From Stramenopiles sp. TOSAG23-2 (Eukaryota > Sar), in contig LT649349.1 in NCBI GenBank assembly GCA_900128395.1, forward strand, positions 1-34,664: a DNA stretch of 34,664 bases. The letters are read 5' to 3'. The translations under genes and the position numbers were made by a program. Below the pieces are notes generated by a model, which had not been told where the DNA came from, ran no database searches, and was given only the letters and a program-made list of their open reading frames with translations. Below are positions 19,286 through 30,475 of this stretch, in pieces. Position 1 is the stretch's first letter; every line of letters begins with the position of its first letter.

Positions 19286-22200
19286 TCAAATCTGCCATAC
19301 ATGACCTGTTGAATCATGCAATTGTTTATCTTTCAATTGTTCTTGCTCATGTACTTCTTTTGGATGTAAAAACATCTCTTGTACATTGAATGCATATGGT
19401 AACCAAATGATTTTGATAAATCCATGTTTCCAATCGACAGTCGATTTCTCCGTTTCCGGTCGGAATGCATTTAAACGTTTAATACGTCTATCCTCCGCCG
19501 TTTTCTCCTCCCGTATACTTGTATATGAAGTATTTAAAATGGCTAAAAAGACATTTACTAAAATCATCGATACAAATACGATATATACGGTGAAAAATAT
19601 CGGCGTCCATACTGGATCTGTTAAACGCATTGATTCATAATCCACTAATCCAACGGTCATTTTCAACAACGTTTTTATCGTCAATGTAAGTGTACTAAAA
19701 TCACCAATCGATGCACCATAAATATTATGTGCCAATACACCAAAACCAAAAAACGTTGCACTAAATAAAAACGTGAAAAATATAATTTCTAAACTTGCAC
19801 GTAAGAAGACATCGGTAAATTGATTCATCACATCGATTGTGGATAAAAATTTAAACACCCGTAAAGAAGCGAAAAACACAACAAATGATTCAAATGCAAA
19901 TCCTAATTCATAGACATATGCATAACCATTCATATCGACAAATGTTTGTAGCATTTCCGGTGACCATAAACGTTTAATTTCAGCATTTGCTACACCATAC
20001 GTATAAAAACGTGATATGATGGACGTGAAAAAAAATGTAAAAATTAATAGGTGATGTACATGCCATAAACTTCGCACGGATAAAGAGACACAACGACGTA
20101 TTTTGTTGAAAAAATTCAATTCCCAAAATTCAATGGCAACTATGAATAAAAAGACCAGGTACAATGCCATTTCCGCTACGACAAATCCATCGCAAAAGAA
20201 ACATAAATCTAATGTAAAAGCACGAACGCGGTATGATGATAATACTCGACCACTATTGCTAAATTCAATACGATAATATGCACTTGCATATGCATTGTAA
20301 TTTGGATTATATACATTATAACTCAGTTCCACCAGACGAGTTTGATGATCAATCCATAACCCTCGTTTCAATGCTTGGATTGTTTTTGGAAATGTTTTTC
20401 TATTTGGATCAATATCTAATACAAAGCCACCAGGAGTATACGATCCTAATGCTCCTGACCATGCTTGCCCACCACCTTTTAAATCACTACCTTGTGTCCA
20501 ATAAAAACCAGGTGATTGATTATCATGATATGAATCGACGGATTGGGACGACTCTTGAAATGGTGGGAAACAATCTTTAATAAATTGACTTGCTAAATTA
20601 TTAATATAACATCCAACATTTGCTTTTACGCGTAATTGTCGCAAACGAATTTTACCAACAATTTGTGTATTTCCACTATTTAAATATCCTGTTTTATTTT
20701 CATGAAACATTCTTGTTACAGGTCCTTCAAGCCATTTCCACGTATGATCAGCACTTGCTATACTTTCGAATTTTAAACGTTCATACCTAGTAGAACTAGT
20801 ATACGATCCTGTAAAAGCACCACTATCATCTATTTCAGGTTGTGTTTCTGTGACTGGAAATACAAAACTATTTCTAGCTACATTATGTCGTGCGGCATAT
20901 AACAGCCAATAACTTTGATCAATATCTCTACGATATAACAACGTTACATTTAATAAGATCATAAACATGGCATAAAAAATAAAATCACGCAATAACTTGC
21001 TATTTTTGTAAACAAACATTCGTGATGGTGCATTTTCCATTACCTATATAATATATAAACCAATACATATATCGGTTTTGTTGTTAGTAATTATATATTT
21101 ACATTATAAAAGAGAAACGGTATGTACGTGTGTGTGTGTGTGTGTTTGTATATACATATATAACTTACATTAGCCATTCCACCAGGTAATGTATTTGGAT
21201 CAGCATATAATTCTTTATTATGAATAAATTCACCATTATCATCTTTAATGAAAGCAAGATTGGCTTTTTTTTTATGTGCTGCACTATTATTTTCACCATT
21301 TTTTTTTTCCTCATCTTTTGATTCATCATCATCATTGTTCGATTCATTATTCTTATTATCATGTTGTGCTTGATGTATTTTTTCTACTACATCCTTTCGT
21401 TCTTGATCTCTTTTTGATAATATGACTAATTCATTTAATTTTAAATTCTGTACAAATACTAAATGTAATTCTGGACGTATACGATCTAATGGAATTTCAT
21501 CTTCCACAATGGCATTACCTGGCCATATTGTACGACTAACATTGTCCTCTAAAAATGTATAATCTGGCATTAATCCCCAATGTGCACATGATTCATCTAT
21601 AATATCATGAAACGTAGCACCATCTTGAACTCTAATAACACATTGATATACACTTTCACCACCAATACCATCTGCTTCTGTATATAAAACAACGAGTTCC
21701 TTTACTTCTACTTGTTTCATTCCTTGTACATGTTTAATTTGTTTCTTATGTCGTTTTTCTAACCATTTCGAACCACCTTCAATTTCATCTTTTAATAAAT
21801 CTTCTGCATCTTTTTGTTTTTTTAATTGTTCAGTAAGTATATCTATATGTTCAAAATGAATATTTTCATCATCATCATTATCATTGTACCCATCATTTTT
21901 TTTCGAAGCTCCTTGTGGATTACCATCTTCGTTTCCTTCATCATCGCTATTTTTTGATTCTAACTCATCGTGATGAAATGGTAAATGTGCACCTTCTTTT
22001 TCATCATCATCGCCTAAACCACGACGAGCTAATGAAAAATCATCTTCATCCTTTCGTGATTTTTTACTAGAACCTATATTTACAACATCTTTATCTTCTA
22101 AATGTGGAACAGTTACATCTTTTGCAGAGATTGGCACATTGTCATCTTCATCTGAATCGCCTGCGTCGTCTTCATTAAATAAAACACGGTCGTACACGTC

Positions 22201-22557
22201 ACCTTTAAAAACTTTATATTTGCGTGCTAATATATCATCACGTACTTCCTCGACATATTGTTTAATAATATCATGTGCTAATTGTCGCAACTCAGCAACG
22301 GTAGCATCCCCTGCTGTACCTTTTAAATCTTTCACTTCTTTAGATAATAATTGTGCTTCTTCCGTACCAATTTGCAACTTTAATAATGTTTCACTATATC
22401 GCTTCTTCAGTTCTTCCAATTCTTTTTGTTTCATTTCATTATTCCTTGTAACTTGTTTTAATTTTTTTTTCACTGATTTTAACGACGTAGTTTTAATATT
22501 AATACCTTCTTTTAATTTTTTTAAATTTAAGCGCATAATGCGCGGATCCGATTGCAT
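19286..22557 (-). CDS. Polycystin-2-like cation channel with N-terminal coiled-coil/ubiquitin-like region
   Basis: Two exons, 22557-21169 and 21043-19286, join through a 125-nt intron (GTAAGT to ATAG) into 1048 residues. The N-terminal ~460 residues hold a coiled coil (EMKQKELEELKKRY), acidic D/E-rich linkers and a ubiquitin-like segment (KELVVLYTEADGIGG, TFHDIIDESCAHWG, IRPELHLVFVQ). The C-terminal part is a polycystin: YKNSKLLRDFIFYAMFMILLN as TM1; an extracellular domain with C-pairs, GGFVLDIDPN and ELSYNVYNPN; then five more helices with pore-helix sequence TIKTLLKMTVGLVDYE and final TM FFTVYIVFVSMILVNVFLAIL. In the family this gives a Ca2+-permeable TRPP channel, often ciliary. The two frames are one gene because the exon boundary keeps phase and no independent start is needed. 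Confidence 0.88.
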
Positions 22558-23470
22558 GGCAATATATATATATATGTTACTACTAAATCGTTATTTCCTT
22601 TCTATTTTATTTTAACAACTTGCTCTGAAAATATGGAAGTTCTTGATCTGGTTCTGTTCTGATCGATATCTGTCTACGTAAATGATATATTATATATTGT
22701 ATATATCGATATCTATATTCATTCGATTGATATACATATATATATTTTTATCAATACTAATCAATGTTATTTTATTGATGTAAAAGTTGCTAAAAATTAA
22801 TAATAAAAATTTTAGTTTTTAGTAGTAGTTGAAGAGTAGGGTTCACATGGGACCCAAATTTCTTTTTCCCAAATATGTTCCGAAATGTATCCAAATAGAT
22901 ATTAATAAGATAATATTTTAGATATGATATTAATAAGATAACATTTTGTATCATTGCACCATTTATGAAATAATTCGGAAATAAAATTTGGATTTCGGTT
23001 TGATAGCACAATATATGTAATTTATACTTATTAATATACTAAAAATTTATTTATCAACTGGAAGCTCTCTCGCAGGAAAAACGAGTCGTAAGTGTTGTTG
23101 CGGGGCCTCATCTTGTGGCTAGTAGAATTTTTAATAAATAATAAATCCAACCCTGTGTCCATGTTAATGTTTACCATTATTACCATTTATTGTTTTACAA
23201 TTATATTATAAAATATCCATATTAGGCACATGGTAAAACGAGTACTTGCATTAATTATAATACATTATATAAAATAGAACTTTTGGTATTCAATTGTAGT
23301 AATAATTAGAATAATAAATCCAACGGAGAGAGAGGACCAACAAAAGATACTTTTACAGTTTTTAATGTAAAGAAACATAGTTGTCATCACCACCAGCGAA
23401 GATAGTAGTAGTAGTAACACGAAGAGACATATAGCTACGAACTATCTGCAAATTGAAAAAAAAAAACAAC
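22558..23470. other. Intergenic with short repeats
   Basis: About 910 bp. GATATTAATAAGATAA-type words repeat at 22898-22920 and 22926-22948 (period 28). CAACTGGAAGCTCTCTC at 23055-23071 is the complement of a 17-mer at 26685-26701, beyond the next gene. Just before the TTL-like gene a short GTAGTAGTA run precedes an A-rich leader. No coding or RNA gene is recognised. Confidence 0.5.
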
Positions 23471-24933
23471 ATGAGGACAATGCCAAAAAACAATAACAAT
23501 CAAACACAGCAACATCGACGTGTTCGTATAATAAATAGTAGTAGAAAAAAATCATCAAATTCTGCCTCTTGTAATTCCAATTTTGGTATTATAATTATTA
23601 TTTTATTATTAATTAATGCTGTTTTTATCATTGGTAATTTTTCTGGTATTGTGAAAATTTCTTTATTGGAGAACATCAATACAAAGCGCTTTGTGAAACA
23701 GTTTGCTTCACGTGACAATATTATTAAATATACTGGAATAGATCCCCATCAATTATTGAAAAGATTTATTAACTTGAAAAATACAGTAATAAAATATAAA
23801 TTAGATAAACGTGGCAAAGCTATTATGCGATATCGTAAATCATTACCAACTAATTATCCATCCCAAGGTAGTTCACATCTTCAAAAATTTCATGAAACAT
23901 TATTAAAAACTGTTGAAACTTTTCCAAAACCATCTGGTCGTAATTTAATAAAATTACAAGATTCGAATCATTTATTGAAAGTCGCAATAGTTCGTGGGTA
24001 AGTAATATAGTATATATATATAATCATAAAAGAAATGTGTGTGTATATACATCTTTTGTTCTCGCTAACAATTTTATAATATTTATCATATATATATATA
24101 TCATACACACATGCAATATTATACGATGTAATTAGGGATGGAACTGGTTGGGTAGTTGGGGCAACAAGTCAAGTAGCTGGCTCACAATTGATTTTTGATG
24201 AGAAAAGTAAATCAGGATGTCCATCTGATAAAGAATGGGATATATGTTGGGTAGATGGTTGGGTTGGTGGTGCAGATGGTATGGGAACGGCAAATAAAGG
24301 TTATTTTCCACATCGTGAGGATCCAAAACGTATACATGGACCATTATATAATTCATATAATATTGTTGGTGAAAAACGTACGTTATTTCGAAATTTAGTT
24401 CGTGCATCATCGCATTATTTAGATAAATCATATGAACATGTTATGCCAAGAAGTTTTGAATTGCCAAAACATCGTGAACAATTAATGAAAATAATTAAAC
24501 GTGGGAAATCAAGTGATTTATGGATTGCAAAGCCATCTTATGGTTCCACAGCACGTGGTATTTATGTCTTTAATAAAGATTCAAAAGTTGGTATTCCAGA
24601 TGAAAATTTAAAAGGACAAGATGCAGCATGGATCATACAACAATATTTAAATCCATTATTATTGCATGGTCATAAATTTGATATGCGATTGCATACGTTT
24701 GTACGATTGAATCCATTACGTATATACATCCATCAAGATGCCGTTGTTCGTTTAGCATCGGAGAAATATGTAGCAAATGGAAAAGTTGATAATAAATGTA
24801 TGCATATAACAAATCAAGCATATCAAACACCAAAATGTCCAAAATATATTAAAAATACGGATATAGCAACTGCAGAACAAAGTCATTTATGGAATTTAAA
24901 AACATTATTGAATTACTTATCAAAAGAATATTA

Positions 24934-24974
<41 letters not shown>

Positions 24975-26287
24975 CTGGTCGTAGTGATGATGATAACGAC
25001 GACGATGATGATGATAATGATTTGGAAGTAGAAGATGAAGATTCATCATTAGATGATTTATTAAACATGCATGATGAAAAGGATGGGGGGGGAAAGGATA
25101 ATAAAAATAAGAAGAAAAAGAATAACGACGACAAAAAGAAAAAACAAACGCAAACGATGAAATTGAAATATTCATCTCCAGAAGTATTATGGGAAAAAAC
25201 ACAAGAATTACTTGTAAAAAGTGTTTTAGCATCGGATGAATGGAGTGAAGATAAATTGAAATATAAAGAAGATAATGGTTTTAGCTTTTTAGGTCCAGAT
25301 GTTGCAATTGATAATGAAGGCAAACCATTTCTATTAGAAATCAATGCATTTCCAACAACTTCCGTTTCCACCCCATTAGGTGTACAATTGAAATTACAAA
25401 TGCTTACAGATATGTATCGTATGTTAGGTGTTGGTGGATACAATGATGCTGGGCGTAGATATGGAAAATATGTAAAAGAACGAATTCAAACCTATTGTAA
25501 TGATCCTAAATATGATAAAAGGAAAAAACAGAAGAAGAAAAAAAAGAATCCATCCTTTATATCAGAAGAGAACGCTGGTCAGGAGGAGGATGAAGACGAC
25601 GCTGACGATGATGGTGATGAAAACCTTAGTTATCCAGAGCAACAGAACAACAATAAGAAGAAAATTAGTGATAATGACAAAGCTAGTTCTAGTAGTGATT
25701 CAAAGAATAGTAACGATAATAATGAAAAACATGATAATGCTAAAAAAATAAAATCGCAAGTACCATTAGATTCAAAAAAATTATCATCATCATATGATAA
25801 TTGGATGACAACAGAAGAATCGAAATTATATAAATTTCATGGTACACCAAACGATGTAAAAGATAAAATTATGAAGGATGCCATTTTACGAAAATCTAGT
25901 GGTGAAAAACCATTGGAAAATAAAGCAAATCTTCCTTCATCTGGCACAGCAGGAGGGGAAGGTGGTGGATCAAACAATAATAAGGAGGAGAAGAGGAAGA
26001 AGTTACGACAACGACGACGTAGGGAAGTATTGAAAAACAACAACAATAACAAAAATAATAACTTGTTAAAAAAAAATAAACAATGGTGGTGTACAAAAAA
26101 AGAAATACAAATATTAATGCAATATGAAGATGAAAAAGCATATAGTGGTTCATGGGAACTTGCCTTTCCAACGCGTATTGGATTATTAGATACGTACCAA
26201 TCTGTTACACAAACAGGGCAAACAAAGAAATGGGTACCAGGGCATTACAATCAATTTTTATGGGATTATATTTTGTTAAATGATTGA
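23471..26287 (+). CDS. Membrane-anchored tubulin-tyrosine-ligase-like (TTL) protein
   Basis: Exons 23471-23997 and 24136-26287 join in frame (intron GTAAGT to TTAG, 138 nt) to 892 residues. A basic N-terminus is followed by one hydrophobic segment at about 38-57 (FGIIIIILLLINAVFIIGNF), a type II signal anchor. The TTL/ATP-grasp core follows: LWIAKPSYGSTARGIYVF, WIIQQYLNPLLL, KFDMRLHTFVR, CMHITNQAYQ and FLGPDVAIDNEGKPFLLEINAFP, with the nucleotide and Mg2+ ligands (D in FLGPD, E and N in LEIN). An S-, D- and K-rich insert of about 90 residues sits inside the catalytic core, and a second low-complexity region (KKKKK, acidic, N-rich) precedes a conserved tail (KKEIQILMQYEDEKAYSGSWE). The substrate (tubulin or other) cannot be told. 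The anchor would place the enzyme in the lumen or on a membrane. Confidence 0.88.
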
Positions 26288-26943
26288 GGATTGTGTGAAG
26301 TAATCGTCGTCCGTTCATTTCATCGTGCATTTTGATATTTGACAAATAATATATCAATTAATACGTCTCGGTACTTTTGTCCCTCTCTGTATTTGCAAAA
26401 AGGTGTATGATATGATATCATGTATATGTGCATTTTGATATATATATCATATCAAATATACGATGGTGGTTAAAATCTAATTATATATATGCATATATAT
26501 AATATATATATTAATGGATATATATATTATATATACGCGTTGGTAGTTGGTACATTTGTCTGTATTTGCAAAAAGGTGTGTATGGCAATGATCAATGATA
26601 TGATATGATATGTGGGAGGGTAAAAGAGAAAAGTATTAATATATGCATATCAGTAAAATATATATATGACCCGGCTTTATGTGAGAGAGAGCTTCCAGTT
26701 GTCAAATATATATGAGTAAGAGAACATTTTATATAATGATATATGAGTGTAAGAGAAAATTTTATATTAATGATACAGATACATATGGTGTGTGGTATGG
26801 TATGATATGAAATATAAAGAAGTAAAAAAGTTTAATATAAAATGGTATATAATGTAAATTTTTTACGCCACATTACACACAATACACTCTTTCTCTCTAA
26901 ATTTTTAAACACTATAAATATTATATTTGTAATATTCAAATTT
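26288..26943. other. Intergenic, TA-rich with a duplicated word
   Basis: CTGTATTTGCAAAAAGGTGT occurs at about 26387-26407 and again at about 26561-26580, each preceded by GGTAC-type words. ATGATATGATAT/ATATCATATC words form hairpins around 26410-26460. No gene is seen. Confidence 0.5.
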
Positions 26944-27990
26944 CTATTTTCTTGTTGCAGGCATACGATCTTGTATTTCCTTTACTATATTTTCTGCATA
27001 TTCTTCAGTTGTTTGTTTATAAGCAGGCCTTGGTTTTGGTCTTTGATATTTTTTAGACAACCTTTTTATCTTTTTTGGTCTTGAGAGTCTTGGTGCTGCT
27101 GGACCAGTTGATGCACTGCCAGTTGCACCCGATGCACCAGTCATGCCGGTCAATCCGGTTGCACCAGTATTACCAGTTTCTGACAATACTCTATCACAGC
27201 TTACACCTTTGTAACCTGGATCACATCTGCATACAGTTGATTTTGTACAAAATCGTACACGACCTGCACATACCATTTTACCATTTCTACATTCTTTTTG
27301 GTCACAATGGTAACCACTGAAACCTGGGAAACAGACACAATCATTTTCACCCATTGGTGTACCATTTTTGCATTTGCTAACGCCTACGTAACGACCATGG
27401 TTCTCAATACGTTTCAATTCATGGTTGAATTCACCCGTACGCAAGTTTTTATATTCGCATGTATTACCTGTATGTTTTTTATGACACATACATTTGTTCA
27501 AGATAGTATGTAAAGAACCACGTCCATTACATTTTGGTGCGAAAAACCATAATCTGTTACCAGTTGCTCCGGATGCACCTGTATTCCCAGTTGCACCAGT
27601 AGATCCAGTTGTGCCTGTGCCGCCTGTGCCGCCTGTAGAGCTAGCGCCCTTTTTTGTGTCTGCTGCTTTTGGTCCACCACCACTTAATATACCTATTGAA
27701 TCACCGCCAAGTGCTGATACCATACTTGCTGCTTCATTCTCATCTGCATCATTACTATCTTGTGTTGTTGCAGGTGCTTGACCTTTTGCCATTTTTGCAA
27801 TTGCATTTTTCGTACTTTTCTTTGCTTGTTTGATGGCACTATCTGTAGCTACACTAACAGCTTCTGATGCATCCTCTTCTAATGGCACAATTTTTTCCAA
27901 TGGTTTTGGTTGTTCCTGTTTTACTGGTGCACTTGTGACCACTCCTATTGCTAATATTATTGTTATAATGGTTATTACTATATTTCTCAT
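26944..27990 (-). CDS. Secreted EGF-like protein flanked by collagen-like Gly-x-Thr repeats
   Basis: 348 residues. Signal peptide about 1-20 (ITIITIILAIGVVTSA). A charged helical segment follows (about 25-70), then a collagen-like stretch at 120-145 (GTTGSTGATGNTGASGATGN). A Cys-rich block at 154-267 has EGF-type endings (CMCHKKHTGNTCEY, CVCFPGFSGYHCDQ, CRCDPGYKGVSCD). A second collagen-like stretch lies at about 273-292 (GNTGATGLTGMTGASGATG), and the tail is basic, Pro/Lys-rich. Gly-x-Thr triplets without Pro are the style of bacterial exosporium and viral collagen-like proteins, where Thr replaces hydroxyproline. It is likely a cell-surface or extracellular matrix protein. The single-exon model is clear; the role is unknown. 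Confidence 0.85.
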   Translation of the reverse strand: MRNIVITIITIILAIGVVTSAPVKQEQPKPLEKIVPLEEDASEAVSVATDSAIKQAKKSTKNAIAKMAKGQAPATTQDSNDADENEAASMVSALGGDSIGILSGGGPKAADTKKGASSTGGTGGTGTTGSTGATGNTGASGATGNRLWFFAPKCNGRGSLHTILNKCMCHKKHTGNTCEYKNLRTGEFNHELKRIENHGRYVGVSKCKNGTPMGENDCVCFPGFSGYHCDQKECRNGKMVCAGRVRFCTKSTVCRCDPGYKGVSCDRVLSETGNTGATGLTGMTGASGATGSASTGPAAPRLSRPKKIKRLSKKYQRPKPRPAYKQTTEEYAENIVKEIQDRMPATRK

Positions 27991-28409
27991 GATGAAATTA
28001 AAATCACTTTTCTATATATTTAAAACAAAAAAAGAAGAAGTAGAAGACAAGATATAAATAAAGTAATTACTACTACTAATTGAATCTATCTAATGTATTC
28101 CACAATTACTTTGTTGTCTATATATTCATGCCCTGTTTCCCCCGATATATATATATATATATATTATTACACACAAGTTATAGATTAAAAATATTATTTA
28201 TTGTTTTACTTCCGTGGGGGGGAGATGAAAATATTAAGTACAACTTATTTATACATTTACTATACACACAACCTTTAAAATCTTAGTATACGTTATGACA
28301 CACCTATCAATTTTCAGACAAAAAAAATTCATTTTATAACTACAAAAATAAAAACAGTGTATAATCCCCCCCTTTTTACACCGCCTCCATCACCTCGTTT
28401 TTTTAATTT

Positions 28410-28628
28410 GGTACATTTTTATGTATACTAATAAATTGCTCCTATCATAAAATCCACCTTCTTTTTGATTCGTACTCTAACTCTTACTAAAAAATAGTTC
28501 TCCTATCATATCCCCACCTCTTTTTTTGGTACAATTTTATGTATACTAATAAATTGCTCCTATCATAAAATCCACCTTCGTACTCTAACTCTTACATGTA
28601 TATACTAAAAAATAGTTCTCCTATCATA
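28410..28628. repeat. Imperfect direct repeat, about 100-bp units
   Basis: Units of about 28410-28510 and 28528-28628 share GGTAC(A)TTTTATGTATACTAA, TAAATTGCTCCTATCATAAAA, TCGTACTCTAACTCTTAC and AAAAATAGTTCTCCTATCATA, with indels between. Inside each unit CTCCTATCATA itself occurs twice. No coding sense. Confidence 0.75.
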
Positions 28629-28745
28629 CCTTCCGCGCCGGTGTATTTACCTCCTAGAGGTATATATTATTGTACAGGCACATAGCATCCCTTACAAAAA
28701 GAATCCTCAGCCACATAACACATCTACTTGGCTACTTGGTCTAGC

Positions 28746-29115
28746 ATGACTTTTATAAAAAAAAAAAAACTGTTCGTTAAAATTCCAATTATTACATCAA
28801 AGAAATATAGTGTTAATGATGTTACGTGATACTATGATATTATGATTGTTTTTATTTATCATAATTTCAAATGATGGTCACAATATTTTATAAATATCCG
28901 GAATAAATTGAATTTTTTTTATGGCAGATTCTAGATGACTTTTATAAAAAAAGAAACTGTTCATTAAAATTCCAATTGTTACATCAAAGAAATATAGTGT
29001 TAATGATGTCACGTTATACTACGATATTATAAGTGTTTTTATTTCCCATCATTTCAAATAATGGTCAGATATTTTTGATAAATATCCGGATTATATTGCA
29101 TTTTTTTGATGCCAA
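28746..29115. repeat. Imperfect direct repeat, about 180-bp units
   Basis: Units about 28746-28925 and 28935-29115 share ATGACTTTTATAAAAAA, TTAAAATTCCAATTRTTACAT, CAAAGAAATATAGTGTTAAT, GGTCA and AAATATCCGGA, at roughly 85% identity. They are older than the perfect tandem duplications in the window. Origin unknown; the ends show no clear terminal repeats. Confidence 0.75.
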
Positions 29116-29426
29116 GGAGACTTGTTCATGTACTTTGTATTACATTGATGATGAATGGAAAGAAAAAAGAGTAGTAGTTTTTCTAAAAACCAACTGTTGA
29201 TGCCCTTTGCGATTAACAGGTCAATAGCATTGGAACGTGGCAAATTCTTCGTCGATCAAAAATTAAAAAAAAAAAAAAAACAAAAAATTTTTTTATAAAA
29301 AATGAATGAACAAATATAGAAAATCATCGATGTGTGATGCAGATGACGGTAGATGTAAAACAAAAGTAGCGACGACAAACTAACGAAATAAAAAAAACAG
29401 TTACATATACAATCAAAGAACAGAGA

Positions 29427-29620
29427 GAAACAAAATGAGTTTAATTATGAGAGCAGCGCGTATTGCAAAAGGTAAGTTTATAGGATAACAACTATGTATA
29501 TATAGTAAATAATGATGACTAACGAAACAAAATGAGTTTAATTATGAGAGCAGCGCGTATTGCAAAAGGTAAGTTTATAGGATAACAACTATGTATATAT
29601 AGTAAATAATGATGACTAAC
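29427..29620 (+). repeat. Perfect 97-bp tandem duplication of exon 1 and the intron start
   Basis: 29427-29523 and 29524-29620 are identical. Each carries the ATG, the 37-nt coding part of exon 1 and the GTAAGT donor of the small gene that follows. Either donor (29472 or 29569) can splice to the single acceptor at 29646-29647 and give the same protein, so the duplication should be silent. Confidence 0.93.
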
Positions 29621-29841
29621 ATTTGTATGTATTTTTATATTTATTAGGTACGTTTAAACCTAGTGCACAACGTTTCACAGTAGCAAGGTTTTCCAGTTCT
29701 TCTGCTGGTCCTAATGATGTACACACCGCAGAAATGGTTGATTCCATTGAATGGGCTGTTGAATCACCACCACCATTGCATTGCTTCGAAGAACCACCTA
29801 TTTTAATTGAAGTGCAAGGTCAAGAAAACCAAGGGCATTAA
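29435..29841 (+). CDS. Small mitochondrial-type protein, 76 aa, with duplicated first exon
   Basis: Coding exon 1 is 29435-29471 or its duplicate 29532-29568; exon 2 is 29648-29841. The join (phase 1, GTAAGT to TTAG) gives 76 residues. The start MSLIMRAARIAKGTFK plus QRFTVARFSSSS is a classical arginine- and serine-rich mitochondrial presequence. The mature part is about 45 residues and has a compact block, DSIEWAVESPPPLHCFEEPP, ending IEVQGQ. I suspect a small respiratory-chain subunit because of size, targeting and the SPPPLH-FEEPP pattern, but I cannot name it with certainty. A copy of exon 1 lies inverted at the window edge. Confidence 0.7.
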
Positions 29842-30475
29842 TTTATATATTTATACTGGTTATATATTAATGGTATAATATTGATATATATATATATATA
29901 TATGTTTATAACAGTAATAATTATTACATAAAATATTAAATAATGAGAATGATGATTGTCAAACTATGTATGTATATACATGTATGATAATCACGATTTT
30001 TTTTGGTGTATTGTTGTAAAGACAATATATAAAGAGAGAGTGGTAGACAAGAAGAGATGTATTGATGATTGATCATGAAATGGTGTACGCGTCAGTAGTA
30101 AGGTGTGTGTGTGCCCCATCTTTCTCCAAGGAGAACAGAGAAGACTCTACACCACATGAGTAAAAATTTTTACGAAGTAATATTTTTAATATATTATGTA
30201 TGTATATAGATGGGTTTATAATGTATATATATATTATATATAAAAAATACAAGCAAGAACAGAGAGTGTGTCACAAGTATGTGAACATGTACTCTCGTGC
30301 GTACCACATGCAACACTCATTCTTCTACAAACAGTAAATATTTTATTAATGCATGTATATGATATCATATGATGATACTTTATTTTTTAATCCAATATTT
30401 ACATATGTTCCATTCTTCCATCATCCCGAAACACACGCAAACATTTATATATATATATCCAACCTTCCTCCCTCT
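29842..30475. other. Convergent intergenic region
   Basis: 3' flanks of two convergent genes, with (AT)n, (TG)n and TATATA runs. Nothing coding or structured is recognised. Confidence 0.5.

Larger units (their letters stand above)
27991..29426. other. 1.4-kb intergenic region rich in diverged direct repeats
   Basis: Contains the two direct-repeat pairs listed separately, (AT)n near 28146-28163, C-runs near 28366, an A-run near 29265-29280, and around 28630-28675 a segment whose complement (AGGAGGTAAATACACCGGCG) resembles the word at 33611. No open frame of coding character is seen on either strand. Confidence 0.5.

Noticed and set aside
24849-26171. Minus-strand frames opposite the TTL-like gene
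   Set aside because: Shadows of Ser/Asp/Lys-rich codons in the real gene.
28080-28286. 68-codon plus-strand frame after the EGF-like gene
   Set aside because: It is made of TA-rich low-complexity sequence with no conserved features.
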